A DNA stretch of 64,000 bases from Timema cristinae. Lineage: Eukaryota; Arthropoda; Insecta; Phasmatodea; Timematidae. Below are positions 10,786 to 21,188 of this stretch, piece by piece (within the stretch, counting starts at the first letter, position 1; each line of letters starts with the position of its first letter). Location of the stretch: contig JBCFYV010011135.1 of assembly GCA_039000515.1 (NCBI GenBank), positions 31,153,876 through 31,217,875 on the forward strand, given 5' to 3'. A program made the translations under genes and the position numbers. The notes below the pieces were generated by a model, which ran no database searches, was not told the origin of the DNA, and saw nothing but the letters and a program-made list of their open reading frames with translations.

Positions 10786-11265
10786 GTTTGTTTAAAACTG
10801 ACATAACAGTGTTTAAAAACGCGAGAGAAAGAACTGGTCTAGTTTAAATTGTTATGATTAGTTAGTACACATTAAGATGTAACCGCTGACAACTAAAAAC
10901 AACTTATCCTCGTCTCGACAATCGGGTTGATTCGAGATATAATTGGTTCTGTTTTAGAAACATCGAGGCTGGCAAAATAAAATCTATTCAAAGGGGGTCA
11001 CTCTGCCCGTTTTTGGTGCAACGTGGATTAGGACATCGGAATATCGGGTACTTGTGCTGGATGGCAACCCTCGTGACCAAGGTACCGGGTTTGACTTTGT
11101 GAAGGTGTAAGTTGGCCCATTGGTTAGGGGGTTCCTCACCAAGCTTCTAAGTCAACGTCCTTATATCAATTTGTAACATCGTTTTAACATCAAATGTTTG
11201 AAATAGTGCTATTAATCAACCCTAAAAACCAAAGCCTTCAATAATTACGAACTCACATCAATTCT
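10786..11265. repeat. Dispersed repeat, copy 1 (pair with 54105-54600)
   Basis: Shares in order TAAAACTGACATAACA, GAACTGGTCTAG, GGTCACTCTGCCCGT, ATCGGGTACTTGTGCT, a pol III B-box-like CCGGGTTTGA, and TAACATCA with the copy near 54.1-54.6 kb. It could be another tRNA-related retroposon. Boundaries are approximate. Confidence 0.65.
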
Positions 11266-11470
11266 GCTGCCTTCCCTATCCCCTCCCTCGGAAGCTATCC
11301 CGACAAATTAGTCTCATTGAATGGGGGAGCGGGTGACAAAACATTATCTTTTTGTTTTGTTTTTACACTGTTGACAATATTTGATGAATCGCATATTATA
11401 CAAGCGCACAAGCGTAAAAATTTCCCGCCCCAACTTGTTTGTGCTCTCTGTAACCTAAACAATCGTGCTT

Positions 11471-11513
11471 CCCCCCCCCCCCCATCACACAGCACGTAGA
11501 GGGGGGGGGGGGG
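11471..11513. repeat. C13 / G13 inverted homopolymer hairpin
   Basis: A run of thirteen C (11471-11483) is followed after 17 bp by thirteen G (11501-11513). The runs can pair as a hairpin or form G-quadruplex and i-motif structures. Confidence 0.85.
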
Positions 11514-11932
11514 CTCTGTGCACACCCGTAATGGCGACCGACACTTGTATCCCAGTGTGTAAAGGTTCTTAGTATCATATTCTACCCTGACGCTACGCCC
11601 CTATTAAAGAGACCCTAATAAAAAGTACTTCCAACAAAAATAATTATGCACGGGGGAGGGGGGGGTGGGTAATGGTAGGGAGGATTAATTTCTATCCTGA
11701 GACGATAATTGACGATAATTAGACAACATATTTAAAAGCATACACTTTACTTAAATGGTTAGTAATTATTATATAAACTGTACCGGAAATGTGTCAAGTA
11801 ATATTGTGTTTCCACTCTTGATAGGGTTGCCCCTTTTAGGTCTTGGTGACTTAACCAAAGATAAGGCCAGCAACGAGTTAAGTATTCTCTCTGATAAAAC
11901 ACAAGACATTCTTTTCGAAACTTACTACTAAT

Positions 11933-12201
11933 AGGGTCCCTACACGATCAAACTGTTGGTATCAGTACAGTGATAATTAGTACTGACAGTAGTACTGTAC
12001 TAACCGTGTGGGCGCACTCGTCAGTATTTCCTTCAGTCTCAGCAGCTAACATGGACTGACCACGCCTTTCTCTTATCATCCATGTTGCTGCACGCTGTAG
12101 CTGAGACTGATAAGAATAATGATACGGAGACTGGCCGTGTGCGGTCTCGTTATAAATACTGACAGTCAGATTGTCAGTCTGACTGATTGTGTAGGGTCCC
12201 T
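11933..12201. mobile_element. Small inverted-repeat element (AGGGTCCCTACAC ends)
   Basis: Left end AGGGTCCCTACACGATCA and inverted right end AGGGACCCTACACAATCA flank ~270 bp rich in CAGTACTGTACT and TCAGTCT/CTGACTGA palindromes. No ORF of transposase type. A clear target duplication was not found, so class (hAT-like by terminus) is uncertain. Confidence 0.6.
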
Positions 12202-12259
12202 TTAAGGGTACGGCCAGACTGGAGCGGGCGACTAAAGAGAGAATCAAATAGAACACAAT

Positions 12260-12895
12260 TGGTTGTAATGAGAGGTGGCCAGACTAGAGCAAGCACTCGA
12301 GCCGGAACAGTCTAGTTTACAGGCGCTAGGCAATATTATTGTATGTTGGTTCGTTGAGTGCTAGGAGAACTTCTCATGTTGACATATAATTTGACTTTTT
12401 TTTAAATTAATTATTATTGATAGGTTTAACACACTTTCTACGTTTTAAAAAAAATTATTATTTAGCACCGCGTCTTACTAGCCGTTAGAGTTATACGCTT
12501 AAGTACTAACTACTCTGATGCGTTTGCAATTGGGAAGGTTGAATTTAGAGAAAGTGAACCCGCATTTGCGTGGAGAGGGTGGAAAACCATTAAGGGAAAA
12601 ACCACCAGAATTCACCCGACAGAGATTCGAACCTTGATCTCCCCGTCCTCGGCAGTCTAGATCAACACGAAACAAGCGCGGTAGCCAACTACGACACCGA
12701 GGCGGGTCACTTGCTAATAATGGTCTAATTTAATTGGTATGACCATAAATAATATACTATCTATATGTAAAACTGATATGTTAAAATACTTCAATATTAT
12801 AATCAAAGTAGACCTCTACAAATAAGAATCACCATTAGTTTGGAGAGAGTATGGGAAAACCACAACAATAAATCACTTGTTAAAAACCACCCTCA
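12260..12895. repeat. Duplicated repeat block, copy 1 (filled site)
   Basis: Starting at GTTGTAATGAGAGGTGGCC it runs parallel to 23275-23605 through CAGTCTAGTTTACAGGCG, ACTGATATGTTAAAATAC and AATAAATCACTTGT. The only large difference is a SINE-B present here and absent there. Confidence 0.85.
12437..12707 (-). repeat. SINE-B inserted in duplicated block
   Basis: Minus-strand copy. The flanking ACACTT (left) and CACTT (right) form a short target duplication. The paralogous block at 23.4 kb reads ACACTTGTTACTAACGG without the element, an empty site that confirms the insertion. Confidence 0.88.
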
Positions 12896-12899
12896 GTTC

Positions 12900-13469
12900 T
12901 TTGAGCCAAGATTCGAACCTTTGCCTTCTCGTCAACAACTATCGAGAGCTATCTGTTAATCACACGCTCGCTCGCTTGTCAGTCTGGCCGAACCCCAAGG
13001 AGCGGATTATTAGGTACCAAACATGTTTAATTAAAATAGGAAAGCAAAAAGGCACTAAAATATGGAATACGAGCACCATAATAGGCAATTAAGGGGAAAT
13101 AAAAACACACAATAGACAATGTAAAGTTGATTTTACAACCTACTACGTTATGACACACAGCCAAGGTTTTAGCCTGGCAATGATTTGGGGGGGGGGGGGG
13201 GGGGGGGCAGATCCTCCAATCGCCGTAGGCTAGAAAAGATTCTAAATGTTCAACAGTTTTAGAAGCTCTCTAAAGTGTTTTTTTTATGGTAACACAGACC
13301 CTAATTTGTATTTGTATCTTAATTTTGATATCGTTCGAACCATAAATAAAGCCCTATATATTTTATTCATTATATTTCAGGTGGGGAAAAGGGGGTTACA
13401 CCCCTAGAAACCTCCCCCTCCTTGACTACGGCCTTGCTGACAGCCAATTCACATTGAGCTGGGTTTTTT
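12900..13469. other. Intergenic sequence with a poly-G tract
   Basis: No gene supported. Contains AAGGAGCGGATTATTAGG near 13000, repeated near 27045, and the G21 run listed separately. Confidence 0.4.
13187..13207. repeat. Poly-G tract (G21)
   Basis: Longest uninterrupted G run in the window. Long-read and short-read assemblies often miscount such tracts. Confidence 0.9.
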
Positions 13470-13502
13470 TAGCACCCCGTATCACTAGTTCAGTTTATAC
13501 TA
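13470..13502 (-). repeat. SINE 3'-terminal fragment
   Basis: Only the TTAGCACC...TATAC terminal block of the shared SINE tail remains. Confidence 0.55.
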
Positions 13503-14180
13503 GAGCTGCCAGATTTTTGCTAGGGAAAACCGGGACAAAAAAAACAACAACTCAAGTATCACAATTTTATTTCAATTCTTACGACACACAAATTCCTTTT
13601 AAATATAACAAAAAAAATAAAACAATGTAAGAGCATAATTATTTTAAGGTTTATTCTGGCAGGAGGTTATCCCACGCTTGTACATATCCTGGGAAGTCAA
13701 GAGTATTGGGTTTCCATCCTGTTGAGAGTAGTATATAGCTCATATAGCTTCATCCTGTTGACGAGCGAGCATGGTGCGACCTATGGACCTTCTGACTCGT
13801 GTGAATCGAGATCAACCTGTTTGTGTGTGAGAAGAACACATGTTGAATGTTGGAAGCCATGCTGGAGTAGCCGGTGAGACGAGGTGACGATATAACATGT
13901 GATCTGGCGTTTCACCCCGGCCGGAGGGTCGATCGCAGGTCTCTGGGTAGTTGTCGCGAGTCCCGTTATCGCGCGTGCTTCGTCAAGGGGATTACCTCAT
14001 ACTTATATATCTTCTTGGACTAATTCGCTTGCCTCATTCCCCACGAACCATCCATCCCAACCATGTAACCCCCCAAGGGTACCCTGGTAGCGTACTACAC
14101 TAGGGTTGGCTACCCTGTGCACCCAAAATAAATAGGGACGTTATAACAACATTATTAATAATTTAATATAAAAAAATACA
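13503..14180. other. Unassigned sequence with small GC-richer part
   Basis: A 63-codon frame at 13899-14090 lies in GC-richer DNA. It shows no motif I can assign and may be remnant coding sequence of a retroelement. Confidence 0.3.
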
Positions 14181-14384
14181 AGCAAATGTTAAAAGGTTAC
14201 TCGTATTTGCTATAAGATTTTGTATTCTTCCTCTTGTACTGTCTTTTTGGCACGTTTAGACTTAAGGGGGGATAGAATAGGGTGCGAGGAAAAAAGCCTT
14301 TGTTTTTGCAGATTTTATGGCAAAACTTTTTTTTTTTTTTTAATAAAATCAAATATCTTTCCAGTACAAAGAGTTGAATTTTCT

Positions 14385-14610
14385 CCACACGGTGATATCA
14401 ACAGTTGTTGAATATCTTGTCGCGGGTGTCCTGAAATTTAAATGACAACTTTTTATCTTCATTTAAAAAGTTTCTCATCTAATGATGCTATGCCCATGAC
14501 AGATATTCAACAACTGTTGATATCACCAGATGAAGAAAATTAAACTCTATGTTTGTACCGGAACAATATTTTATTTATTGCCAAAATAAATGTTTTGCTG
14601 TATGCAAACA
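14385..14610. mobile_element. Degenerate foldback element related to 7.6 kb copy
   Basis: GATATCAACAGTTGTTGAATATCT at about 14394-14417 is inverted at about 14502-14525 (AGATATTCAACAACTGTTGATATC). The right flank shares AAACTCTATGTTT and a TTTATTTATT...CCAAAATAAATG block with the better-preserved element. Confidence 0.75.
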
Positions 14611-14662
14611 CATTGACCTTGCTTCGCGTTTATTTCCATCCCACATTAAGACACCGTAAATA

Positions 14663-14667
<5 letters not shown>

Positions 14668-14704
<37 letters not shown>

Positions 14705-14720
14705 TGTGTGTGTGTGTGTA
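14668..14720. repeat. (AT)n followed by (TG)n microsatellite
   Basis: Uninterrupted TA dinucleotides for about 30 bp, then a GTGTGTGTGTGTG run. Confidence 0.9.
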
Positions 14721-16200
14721 AATTGGAGAACCACGAAGCAAACATATCCCCCGTATTTACTCTTAACACTTTCACAATGAATCAATCAATGACTTACAAA
14801 TCCCAATTTAAGAGAATGTAATTCAAATTAGGCTGAGCCTACCCATAAATGCACGGTTATAAAGAAAAAAATGTTTTTAAAAAATAATATAATAATTCAA
14901 CATTGTTGTTTTTTATTTATTTTAGTAACATATCTGGGCATCTTTCATAATTCTTATAGAATTTTCAAACCATGCTAAAAATAGTTATTGAAATATTTTC
15001 ATTAAAATTTTTCCATTTAAATGCATTTTAAATGGGAAAAGAAAAATATTAATAGATTTATTTATTTTCTTTGTACAATTAAGCTAGAGTGTTTGTTTGT
15101 AACATATTATTTAATGAATAATTTCGTTTTACTTTTAAACGTATTTTTAAATTTGGGTTGGCTTCAATAATGAGGACGATATTAAGCTCTAACGACTCGC
15201 AAGTTGACACTTTAGTAAGAATACATAGTTTTAAATACAACTTTTTCTTTTACAAATAGTTATCTTAGTTTGATAATAGGTGACGTTAGTTCGATCATTA
15301 CCCTTTATCAGCTAGTATCGTTTTGCAAGCGTTGGCTAACCTGCTGTATCGGAATGCAGGCGGCAGTGGAGGGTGAAGCTAATCTCTGTGACCTTGAGTC
15401 AAAGAAACATTAATACCATGTGAATTGGGATAAGAAGGGCCAATGTCCAATTATGAAAATTTCCATAGTTAAATATAAACATCTTAATATATTCAGTAAC
15501 TGAAATACTCCCAAAGTCTTAACTGCTGTGTGAATAAATATAGTTAGTCCCTACTTACTTCAATGAGAGTATACTCTAGTGATACATTATTTTCAAAGAA
15601 AAAACCACATGCTTCTCCATACACAAAGTTTTATGACATGAGCCCTTATTTACCTGAGGCAGTAAAACATGTAAAATTCTTCACTCCTATCCTACATTCT
15701 TTCGCGGGTTTTCTCATTCTTGAGCACTACATGTTGAAATAATAACTGTTAATATTCAGAGTATATGAAAACTACTGTACATTGAATCTTTAATCCACTA
15801 TTATAATCAATAAAAATAAACATTCCTGCTCATATCAAACATAATTTAAAAAGTTTAAAAATTAATCAAAGCACAGTGGCCAAATTTAGCACATTAAATT
15901 TTAGTTATTTTTTATTTTACCTGCTTACTAATAAACTCAAATAAATGGTATAACAAAATCGTAAGCTAAATACTCTCTCGTATAGGTTATTTATTATAGT
16001 GACAAAATCTTCAAAAATGAATTATCTCTAATTTTACCTTAAATAATTTTTTCTTTGATAAATAAGTATACAGTATTATTTATCACTACCCTCCCCAGAT
16101 ATTTATTTGAAAAAAAAATAGTTTTAAGACTTTTTTAAAAGGTGATTTATAAAGCAATGACCTGAGTTAGTTTCTACTCTGCCCATCCTCTCTCTCCATA
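14721..16200. other. AT-rich intergenic sequence
   Basis: Nearly uniform AT-rich DNA. I see no gene or repeat family in it. Confidence 0.4.
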
Positions 16201-16434
16201 TTTCTCTCTCTCATCATATACAACGCAGGATATCAGAACAGTGGCTTGTCGTGGAGGTGGGTGAAGGGTGGGGGGATGTCTCGCCATGAGACTCGAGGGT
16301 GTTTTTCTCTCAAGATGGGTCAGCTCACTTCCCTTCACGCCTTGTGTCAACTCATAATATAGAAGATCGGTAAGGTCTACCCTTTGTCCCCCTAGGTTAT
16401 GATCATCACAGCTGCAGGAAGAATACCTTTGATT

Positions 16435-16835
16435 TTAATCGGACTGAACGGGTCCTAGGTAGTTCATTATCATAAACGAGAATCTTGAATCGGTATTCCT
16501 GACAATGATATATTTTAATCGTTCTGAACGACTCTTCAAAAAAACAACATGAGCTTTACAACTTAGACATCATGAGCTGTAAACTTTCATGTTTATGTTA
16601 GGAACAGTCTAGATCCATGAACATAGTAGTGGAGGTGAGGAGGCGTGACTTGGAACCTCCATCGGCGGAGGGGGTTGTCGTCTTACCTCTACAATCTAGA
16701 CTAGTGATCAAACATAAATTTCTTTCTCCTTCCCGTTCAGGTGCGCTCAGAGGGTAGAATCTTGATTCGGGGAAGGGTTCCTGACAATGATATATTTTAA
16801 TCGTTCTGAACGACTCTCCGAAACATGGGCTTGAA
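16435..16835. repeat. Duplicated ~80 bp module with palindromic core
   Basis: 16478-16560 and 16757-16835 share GAATCTTGAWTCGG, TTCCTGACAATGATATAT, and TTTTAATCGTTCTGAACGAC. The core CGTTCTGAACG is a near-palindrome. The position at the edge of the virus-like island suggests regulatory or replication repeats, which is inference. Confidence 0.6.
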
Positions 16836-16841
16836 CTAGAT

Positions 16842-16856
16842 GGGGGGGGGGGGGGG
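16842..16856. repeat. Poly-G tract (G15)
   Basis: Uninterrupted G15 run at the left border of the complex repeat array. Confidence 0.9.
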
Positions 16857-16914
16857 TTATCACGGGGGGTAAACACAACGGCTACTATCTCATGAGTCAA
16901 TTTCAAGAGTTAGT

Positions 16915-18515
16915 ATGAAACCATCCACCCGTCTCAATGAGCTACTATCTCAGAGAGCTAATGCAGTGTTTCAAATCCATCCAGTTATCTCAATGAGCTA
17001 CTATCTCAAGAAGTTGTCTCATTACCTCAATGAGATAGTATGAATCCATCCAGTTGTCTCAATGAGCTACTATCTCTTGAAGTTGTCTCAATGAGATAGT
17101 CGTCTCAAGGAGCTAATATGAACCAATTCAGTCGTCTTAATGACCTGTCGTCTCATGAAGTTATCTCAAGGAGATTGTTATCTCGCGGGAGCTATCTCAG
17201 AGAGCTAGTTAATCGCTAGTATGAATCTATCCTGGTGTCCTAATGAGTCACTATCTTATGAAGTTGTCTCATTACCTCAATGAGCTACTATCTCAGAGAG
17301 CTAATGCAGTGTTTCAAATCCATCCAGTTATCTCAACGAGCCGCTATCTCAGAGAGCTAATACAGTGTTTCAAATTCATCCAGCCGTCTCAATGAGCAAC
17401 TATCTCTTGGACCAATTTCAAGAGCTAGTATGAATCTATCCTGCTGTCTTAATGAACTACTATCTCATGAAGTTGTCTCATTACCTCAATGAGCTACTAT
17501 GAATTCATCCAGTTGTCTCAATGAGCTACTATCTCATGAAGTTGTCTCAATGAGATACTCGTCTCAAGGAGCTAATATGAACCAATTCAGTCGTCTTAAT
17601 GACCTGTCGTCTCATGAAGTTATCTCAAGGAGATAGCTATCTCGCGTGAGCTATCTCAGAGAGCTAGTTAATCACTAGTACGAATCTATCCTGCTGTCTC
17701 AATGAGCTACTATCTCAGAGAGCTAATGCAGTGTTTCAAATCCATCCAGTTATCTCAATGAGCTACTATCTCAAGAAGTTGTTTCATTACCTCAATGAGC
17801 TAGTATGAATCCATCCCGTCGTCTTAATGAGAGAGCTAGTTAATCACTAGTATGAAACCATCCACCCGTCTCAATGAGCTACTATCTCATGAAGTTGTCT
17901 CAATGAGATAGTCGTCTCAAGGGGCTAATATGAACCAATTTCAAGAGTTAGTACGAATCCATTCAGTCGTCTTAATGAGAGAGCTAGTTAATCACTAATA
18001 TGAATCTATCCTGCTGTCTCAATGAGCTACTATCTCAGAGAGCTAATGCAGTGTTTCAAATCCATCCAGTTATCTCAATGAGCTACTATCTCATGAAGTT
18101 GTCTCATTACCTCAATGAGCTAGTATGAATTCATCCTGTTGTCTCAATGAGCCGCTATCTCAGAGAGCTAGTACAGTGTTTCAAATCCCTACAGTTGCCT
18201 CAATGGGCCTCTATCTCAGAGAGCTAGTACAGTGTTTCAAATCCCTACAGTTGCCTCAATGAGCCTCTATCTCAGAGAGCTAGTACAGTGTTTCAAATCC
18301 CTACAGTTGCCTCAATGAGCTACTATCTCAGAGAGCTAGTACAGTGTTTCAAATCCCTACAGTTGCCTCAATGAGCCTCTATCTCAGAGAGCTAGTACAG
18401 TGTTTCAAATCCCTACAGTTGCCTCAATGAGCCTCTATCTCAGAGAGCTAGTACAGTGTTTCAAATCCCTACAGTTGCCTCAATGAGCCTCTATCTCAGA
18501 GAGCTAGTACAGTGG
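16915..18515. repeat. Complex imperfect repeat array (hr-like)
   Basis: About 1.6 kb built from shuffled modules: TCTCAATGAGCTACTATCTC, ATGAAGTTGTCTCATTACC, GTGTTTCAAATCCATCCAG, and AGAGAGCTAGTTAATCACTAG. Many modules are short inverted repeats (TCTCAATGAG, CTCAAGGAG). From about 18150 to 18510 the array becomes a regular 56-bp tandem repeat of about six to seven units. No coding frame is conserved across units. Size, palindromic modules and the place just upstream of a TATA-driven ORF resemble homologous regions of large DNA viruses. An ordinary minisatellite is the alternative. Confidence 0.8.
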
Positions 18516-18739
18516 TTCTCAACCGAGGGCGGAGCGCTACAGGGCTCAGCGGTTTACTCGTGTGTGGTGGGCGTGCGACGGTTCCGAAGCGGAGACGGAA
18601 AGGCTCGGGGAACAGCTCCTGAATTATGACGACGTCTCGCCTGTAGGGTTGGGCGGTAAGGCGAGCAGGCTCACGCTTGACATAAGAACCCCCCCCCCCC
18701 CCACCCCCGGGTTCCATAAACGTCGGCTGAAGAGGTAGA

Positions 18740-18890
18740 GAATCTTGATTATGGACAATACAGCTTCCTCCTCCTCCTCATCTAGGGTAGCGTCGGCTAT
18801 CTCGCTCCGGCAACTGTCGTAAAAAAAAAACATGAATCTTGATAACGTCTGCGTGGGAATGAACAATATACTCACGTTCCCTATATATAG
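18740..18890 (+). promoter_or_regulatory. Promoter of the intact DVQG ORF
   Basis: TATATATAG occupies 18882-18890, about 80 bp before the ATG at 18968 and about 25 bp before a TCATCT-type initiator. Two copies of GAATCTTGAT (from 18740 and 18834) precede it. The same ten bases also occur near 16757, and GAATCTTGAA near 16480. Confidence 0.6.
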
Positions 18891-18967
18891 ATCCCACCTT
18901 CTAGGTGGACTCATCTACATTCATCTCTACAATCAGTAAGCGCGTTTCTATCTCAGAGCGGTTCGCT

Positions 18968-19471
18968 ATGTTGATCGACGTACAAGGATACTCGAGTGAA
19001 GAAATAACGTTCATATTCAAAGAGGTGAGTGTTTTACATTTTGAACCTTTCGAGGAAGTCAACTATAAGTTTCTTCCTCCGTGCAAGTTTGATAACCTCT
19101 CTGTTTCGACTAGGAGAAATGTAGATTGGGCGAGCTCTCATTTTCACGGACTATCTTGGAGTGAGGGGGAAGTACAGTATGCGAATCTTAGTTCTATCAT
19201 AATTTCTCATCTAGAGCGGTACGCCTCACGAGTAACGATCTATATCAAAGGAGCAGAGAAGTTAACTTGGGTTTGGGTAGAGAGACTCATAGACTCTGAT
19301 AGTGACAAGTACGAGTTTCGCGAGTTGTCCGACCTTGGCTGTCCTTCCTTGAGAAAGCTAAAAAAAACTGTACAAAGTAAACAAGTGTGCTACTCATGTG
19401 CTACAGAAAATGTTCTACTACTCAACGAATGGTTTAAATCTGCTCATGCCGAACTTTTACGATCCGACTAG
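18968..19471 (+). CDS. DVQG-family protein (possible RNase H-fold exonuclease), intact
   Basis: A 167-residue frame starting MLIDVQGYSSEE. It was chosen over the upstream non-ATG codon at 18905 because the ATG directly precedes the conserved block and follows the TATA box at ordinary distance. In order it has DVQG (residues 4-7), KEVSVLHFEPF, KFLPP, W...HFHGLSW..GEV.Y near the middle, YIKGAEKLTW, an LGCPSL block near 134-140, and a C-terminal C..CA.ENV..L.EWF block. This order matches a family of uncharacterised arthropod proteins I associate with endogenous virus-like or mobile elements. The acidic DxQ start may be a DEDD-type active-site piece, unproven. There is no intron and no premature stop, unlike the copy at 5592-6045. 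Confidence 0.72.
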   Translation: MLIDVQGYSSEEITFIFKEVSVLHFEPFEEVNYKFLPPCKFDNLSVSTRRNVDWASSHFHGLSWSEGEVQYANLSSIIISHLERYASRVTIYIKGAEKLTWVWVERLIDSDSDKYEFRELSDLGCPSLRKLKKTVQSKQVCYSCATENVLLLNEWFKSAHAELLRSD

Positions 19472-19619
19472 GAGAGGAGTTGAAGAGTGTGTATTTAACA
19501 TGTTCTTAGACAATCTCCTTAGTCTTAGACTGCTAGTTGTGCGTTAAATTAAAAAATAAATATTAGTTTGATCTAGTTCTATATTCAATATGGTTACTTA
19601 AACAGCTAAATGGTAGCAC

Positions 19620-20035
19620 TTTGTAAATTTATTAACTCCTAGCTACATTTAAGGTAATTAAGCAATAAGCTTCATTAAAAAAATTGATCAATTGCTATGT
19701 ATTCAAATAAAAAATTGGTTATATGTTTAATTCTTGGAGTAACCGATTTAACTCCTTCAAAATCCGGTCACATTTAAATGAGTGAACTTTGTGTGTTTTT
19801 TTTTTAAAATAAACGATCGAGCTTTGTTTAATTCAATATTCAAATGGAGTAACCGATTTAAATACTGTTAACTCCTTCGCAATCCAGCTACATTTAAAGG
19901 TAATTAAGATTGTTAATAAATGATCGAGCTTTGTTTAATGATAAAAGGAAAATGTACTAAGGTAATGAAGTAACCGTGCAATCGGCCTACTTTTTTTATT
20001 CATTTAAAGGTAATTAAGATTGTTAATAAATGACT
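19620..20035. repeat. Diverged tandem repeat downstream of the DVQG ORF
   Basis: GTAACCGATTTAA, TTTAAAGGTAATTAAG, TTGTTAATAAATGA, and GATCGAGCTTTGTTTAAT each recur two or three times in fixed order with a spacing of about 110-130 bp. Likely decayed tandem duplication. AATAAA motifs at its start could serve as polyadenylation signals for the ORF upstream. Confidence 0.7.
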
Positions 20036-20099
20036 GAAGCATCCCTCCTCCTACACGAATGTTGACTCGACCCTACCAATGTGTTTCAAAACGAGTCAC

Positions 20100-20530
20100 C
20101 TCATTACATCCTATCTCTAACTTGAGATAGTTCTATCCAGTCTACCTATCCAGTCCACCTCATTACATCCTATCCCTATCTTGTCCTATCTTTAACTTGA
20201 GCTAGTTCTATCCAGTCCACCTATCCAGTCCACCTCATTACATCCTATCCCTATCTTGAGCTAGTCCACCTCATTACATCCTATCTCTATCTTGAGCTAG
20301 TTCTAACCAGTCAACCTCATTACACCCTATCCCTATCTTAGGATAGTTCTATCCAGTCCACCTCATTACAGCCTATCCTTATCTTGAGTTAGTTCTATCC
20401 GGCCCAGCTCATTACATCTTGAGCTAGTTATACCCGCCCCAACTCATTATGCCCTGAGCTAGTCCACCTCATTACATCCTATTCCTATCTTGAGCCAGTT
20501 CACCTCATTATACCCTATCCTTATCTTGAC
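20100..20530. repeat. Minisatellite (CCACCTCATTACATCCTATC units)
   Basis: About ten imperfect units containing AGTTCTATCCAGTCCACCTC and ATTACATCCTATCCCTATC, 35-50 bp each, with internal deletions. Confidence 0.85.
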
Positions 20531-20536
20531 TAGCTA

Positions 20537-21107
20537 AGACGATGACGTGAAGATTATCAAACCTCCTCCTAGCTCCATGCCGGGAACCCTCCCATACCTC
20601 CAGGACACGATCCCCGGGAGTCCGAACCTGAGGGGTCCGGGCTTGTTACCGCGGTTACGCGACACATCAGTGTCCGAGCTTCAATCCTCCCGGCAAAGAC
20701 ATACATATCTTCCGGATTCAGACATGACCGATGAATCAATTAGAGAAATTCTCATCTCAAGCCCTCCCTCACATTCGTTGCAATATTTAAGTTTTTTCCT
20801 CTGATCTATTATACCAGGGCAGGTACAAGGACTGGAGGCGATGCATCGGCTGGGAGTAAGGTCCAAACTTCCATCCCTCACGAAGCGAGTATCCCACGAT
20901 CTTATCCTCCCCCTCCTGCTTGGTTTAAGGGGCCTACTCTCGCAGATGATGACGGGGTTCGAATCTGGCTCGGGTGTATTTACAATCCCGTTCTGAACAA
21001 AGGAAGATATGTATGTTTCCAGGAGCTTAGGGAGGGGAAGGGTTGAACGGGGGACATGTCATCCCTCGGAGGGAGGGGGGTTTGGTAATCTTCACGCCGA
21101 CTATTGT
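20537..21107. repeat. Segment bounded by a ~30 bp inverted repeat
   Basis: GTGAAGATTATCAAACCTCC at about 20548-20567 is matched by the complement GGTTTGGTAATCTTCAC at about 21078-21094, with flanking similarity. Could be ends of a small mobile segment or paired regulatory sites. Confidence 0.5.
20547..20804 (+). CDS. Small Pro-rich hypothetical ORF in virus-like island
   Basis: An 85-codon frame with PPPSSMPG near its start and a hydrophobic C-terminal end (HSLQYLSFFL). The start codon is an ATG embedded in a segment that reappears inverted near 21073-21105, and no TATA box is evident. Unrecognised. It is listed because it lies between two TATA-driven ORFs in GC-richer compact DNA. A chance frame is quite possible. 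Confidence 0.3.
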   Translation: MKIIKPPPSSMPGTLPYLQDTIPGSPNLRGPGLLPRLRDTSVSELQSSRQRHTYLPDSDMTDESIREILISSPPSHSLQYLSFFL

Positions 21108-21126
21108 CCCCCCCCCATCCCGAGCG

Positions 21127-21133
21127 TATAAAG
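21127..21133 (+). promoter_or_regulatory. TATA box of the 168-residue ORF
   Basis: TATAAAG in GC-rich context (GAGCG before, CGGCCGC after), 56 bp upstream of the ATG at 21189. Confidence 0.6.
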
Positions 21134-21188
21134 CGGCCGCGAGGTAGGGAGACGTATCTCTAGGCAGTTGGGTTACCGTCTGGAGGAC

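Noticed and set aside
16915..18515. CRISPR array
   Set aside because: Units are imperfect, contiguous and shuffled, with no unique spacers, and the context is eukaryotic.
18511..18525. CAGTGGTTCTCAACC as a hAT terminal repeat
   Set aside because: The string matches a common hAT end, but no inverted partner or 8-bp duplication is visible, and it fuses smoothly with the 56-bp repeat unit.
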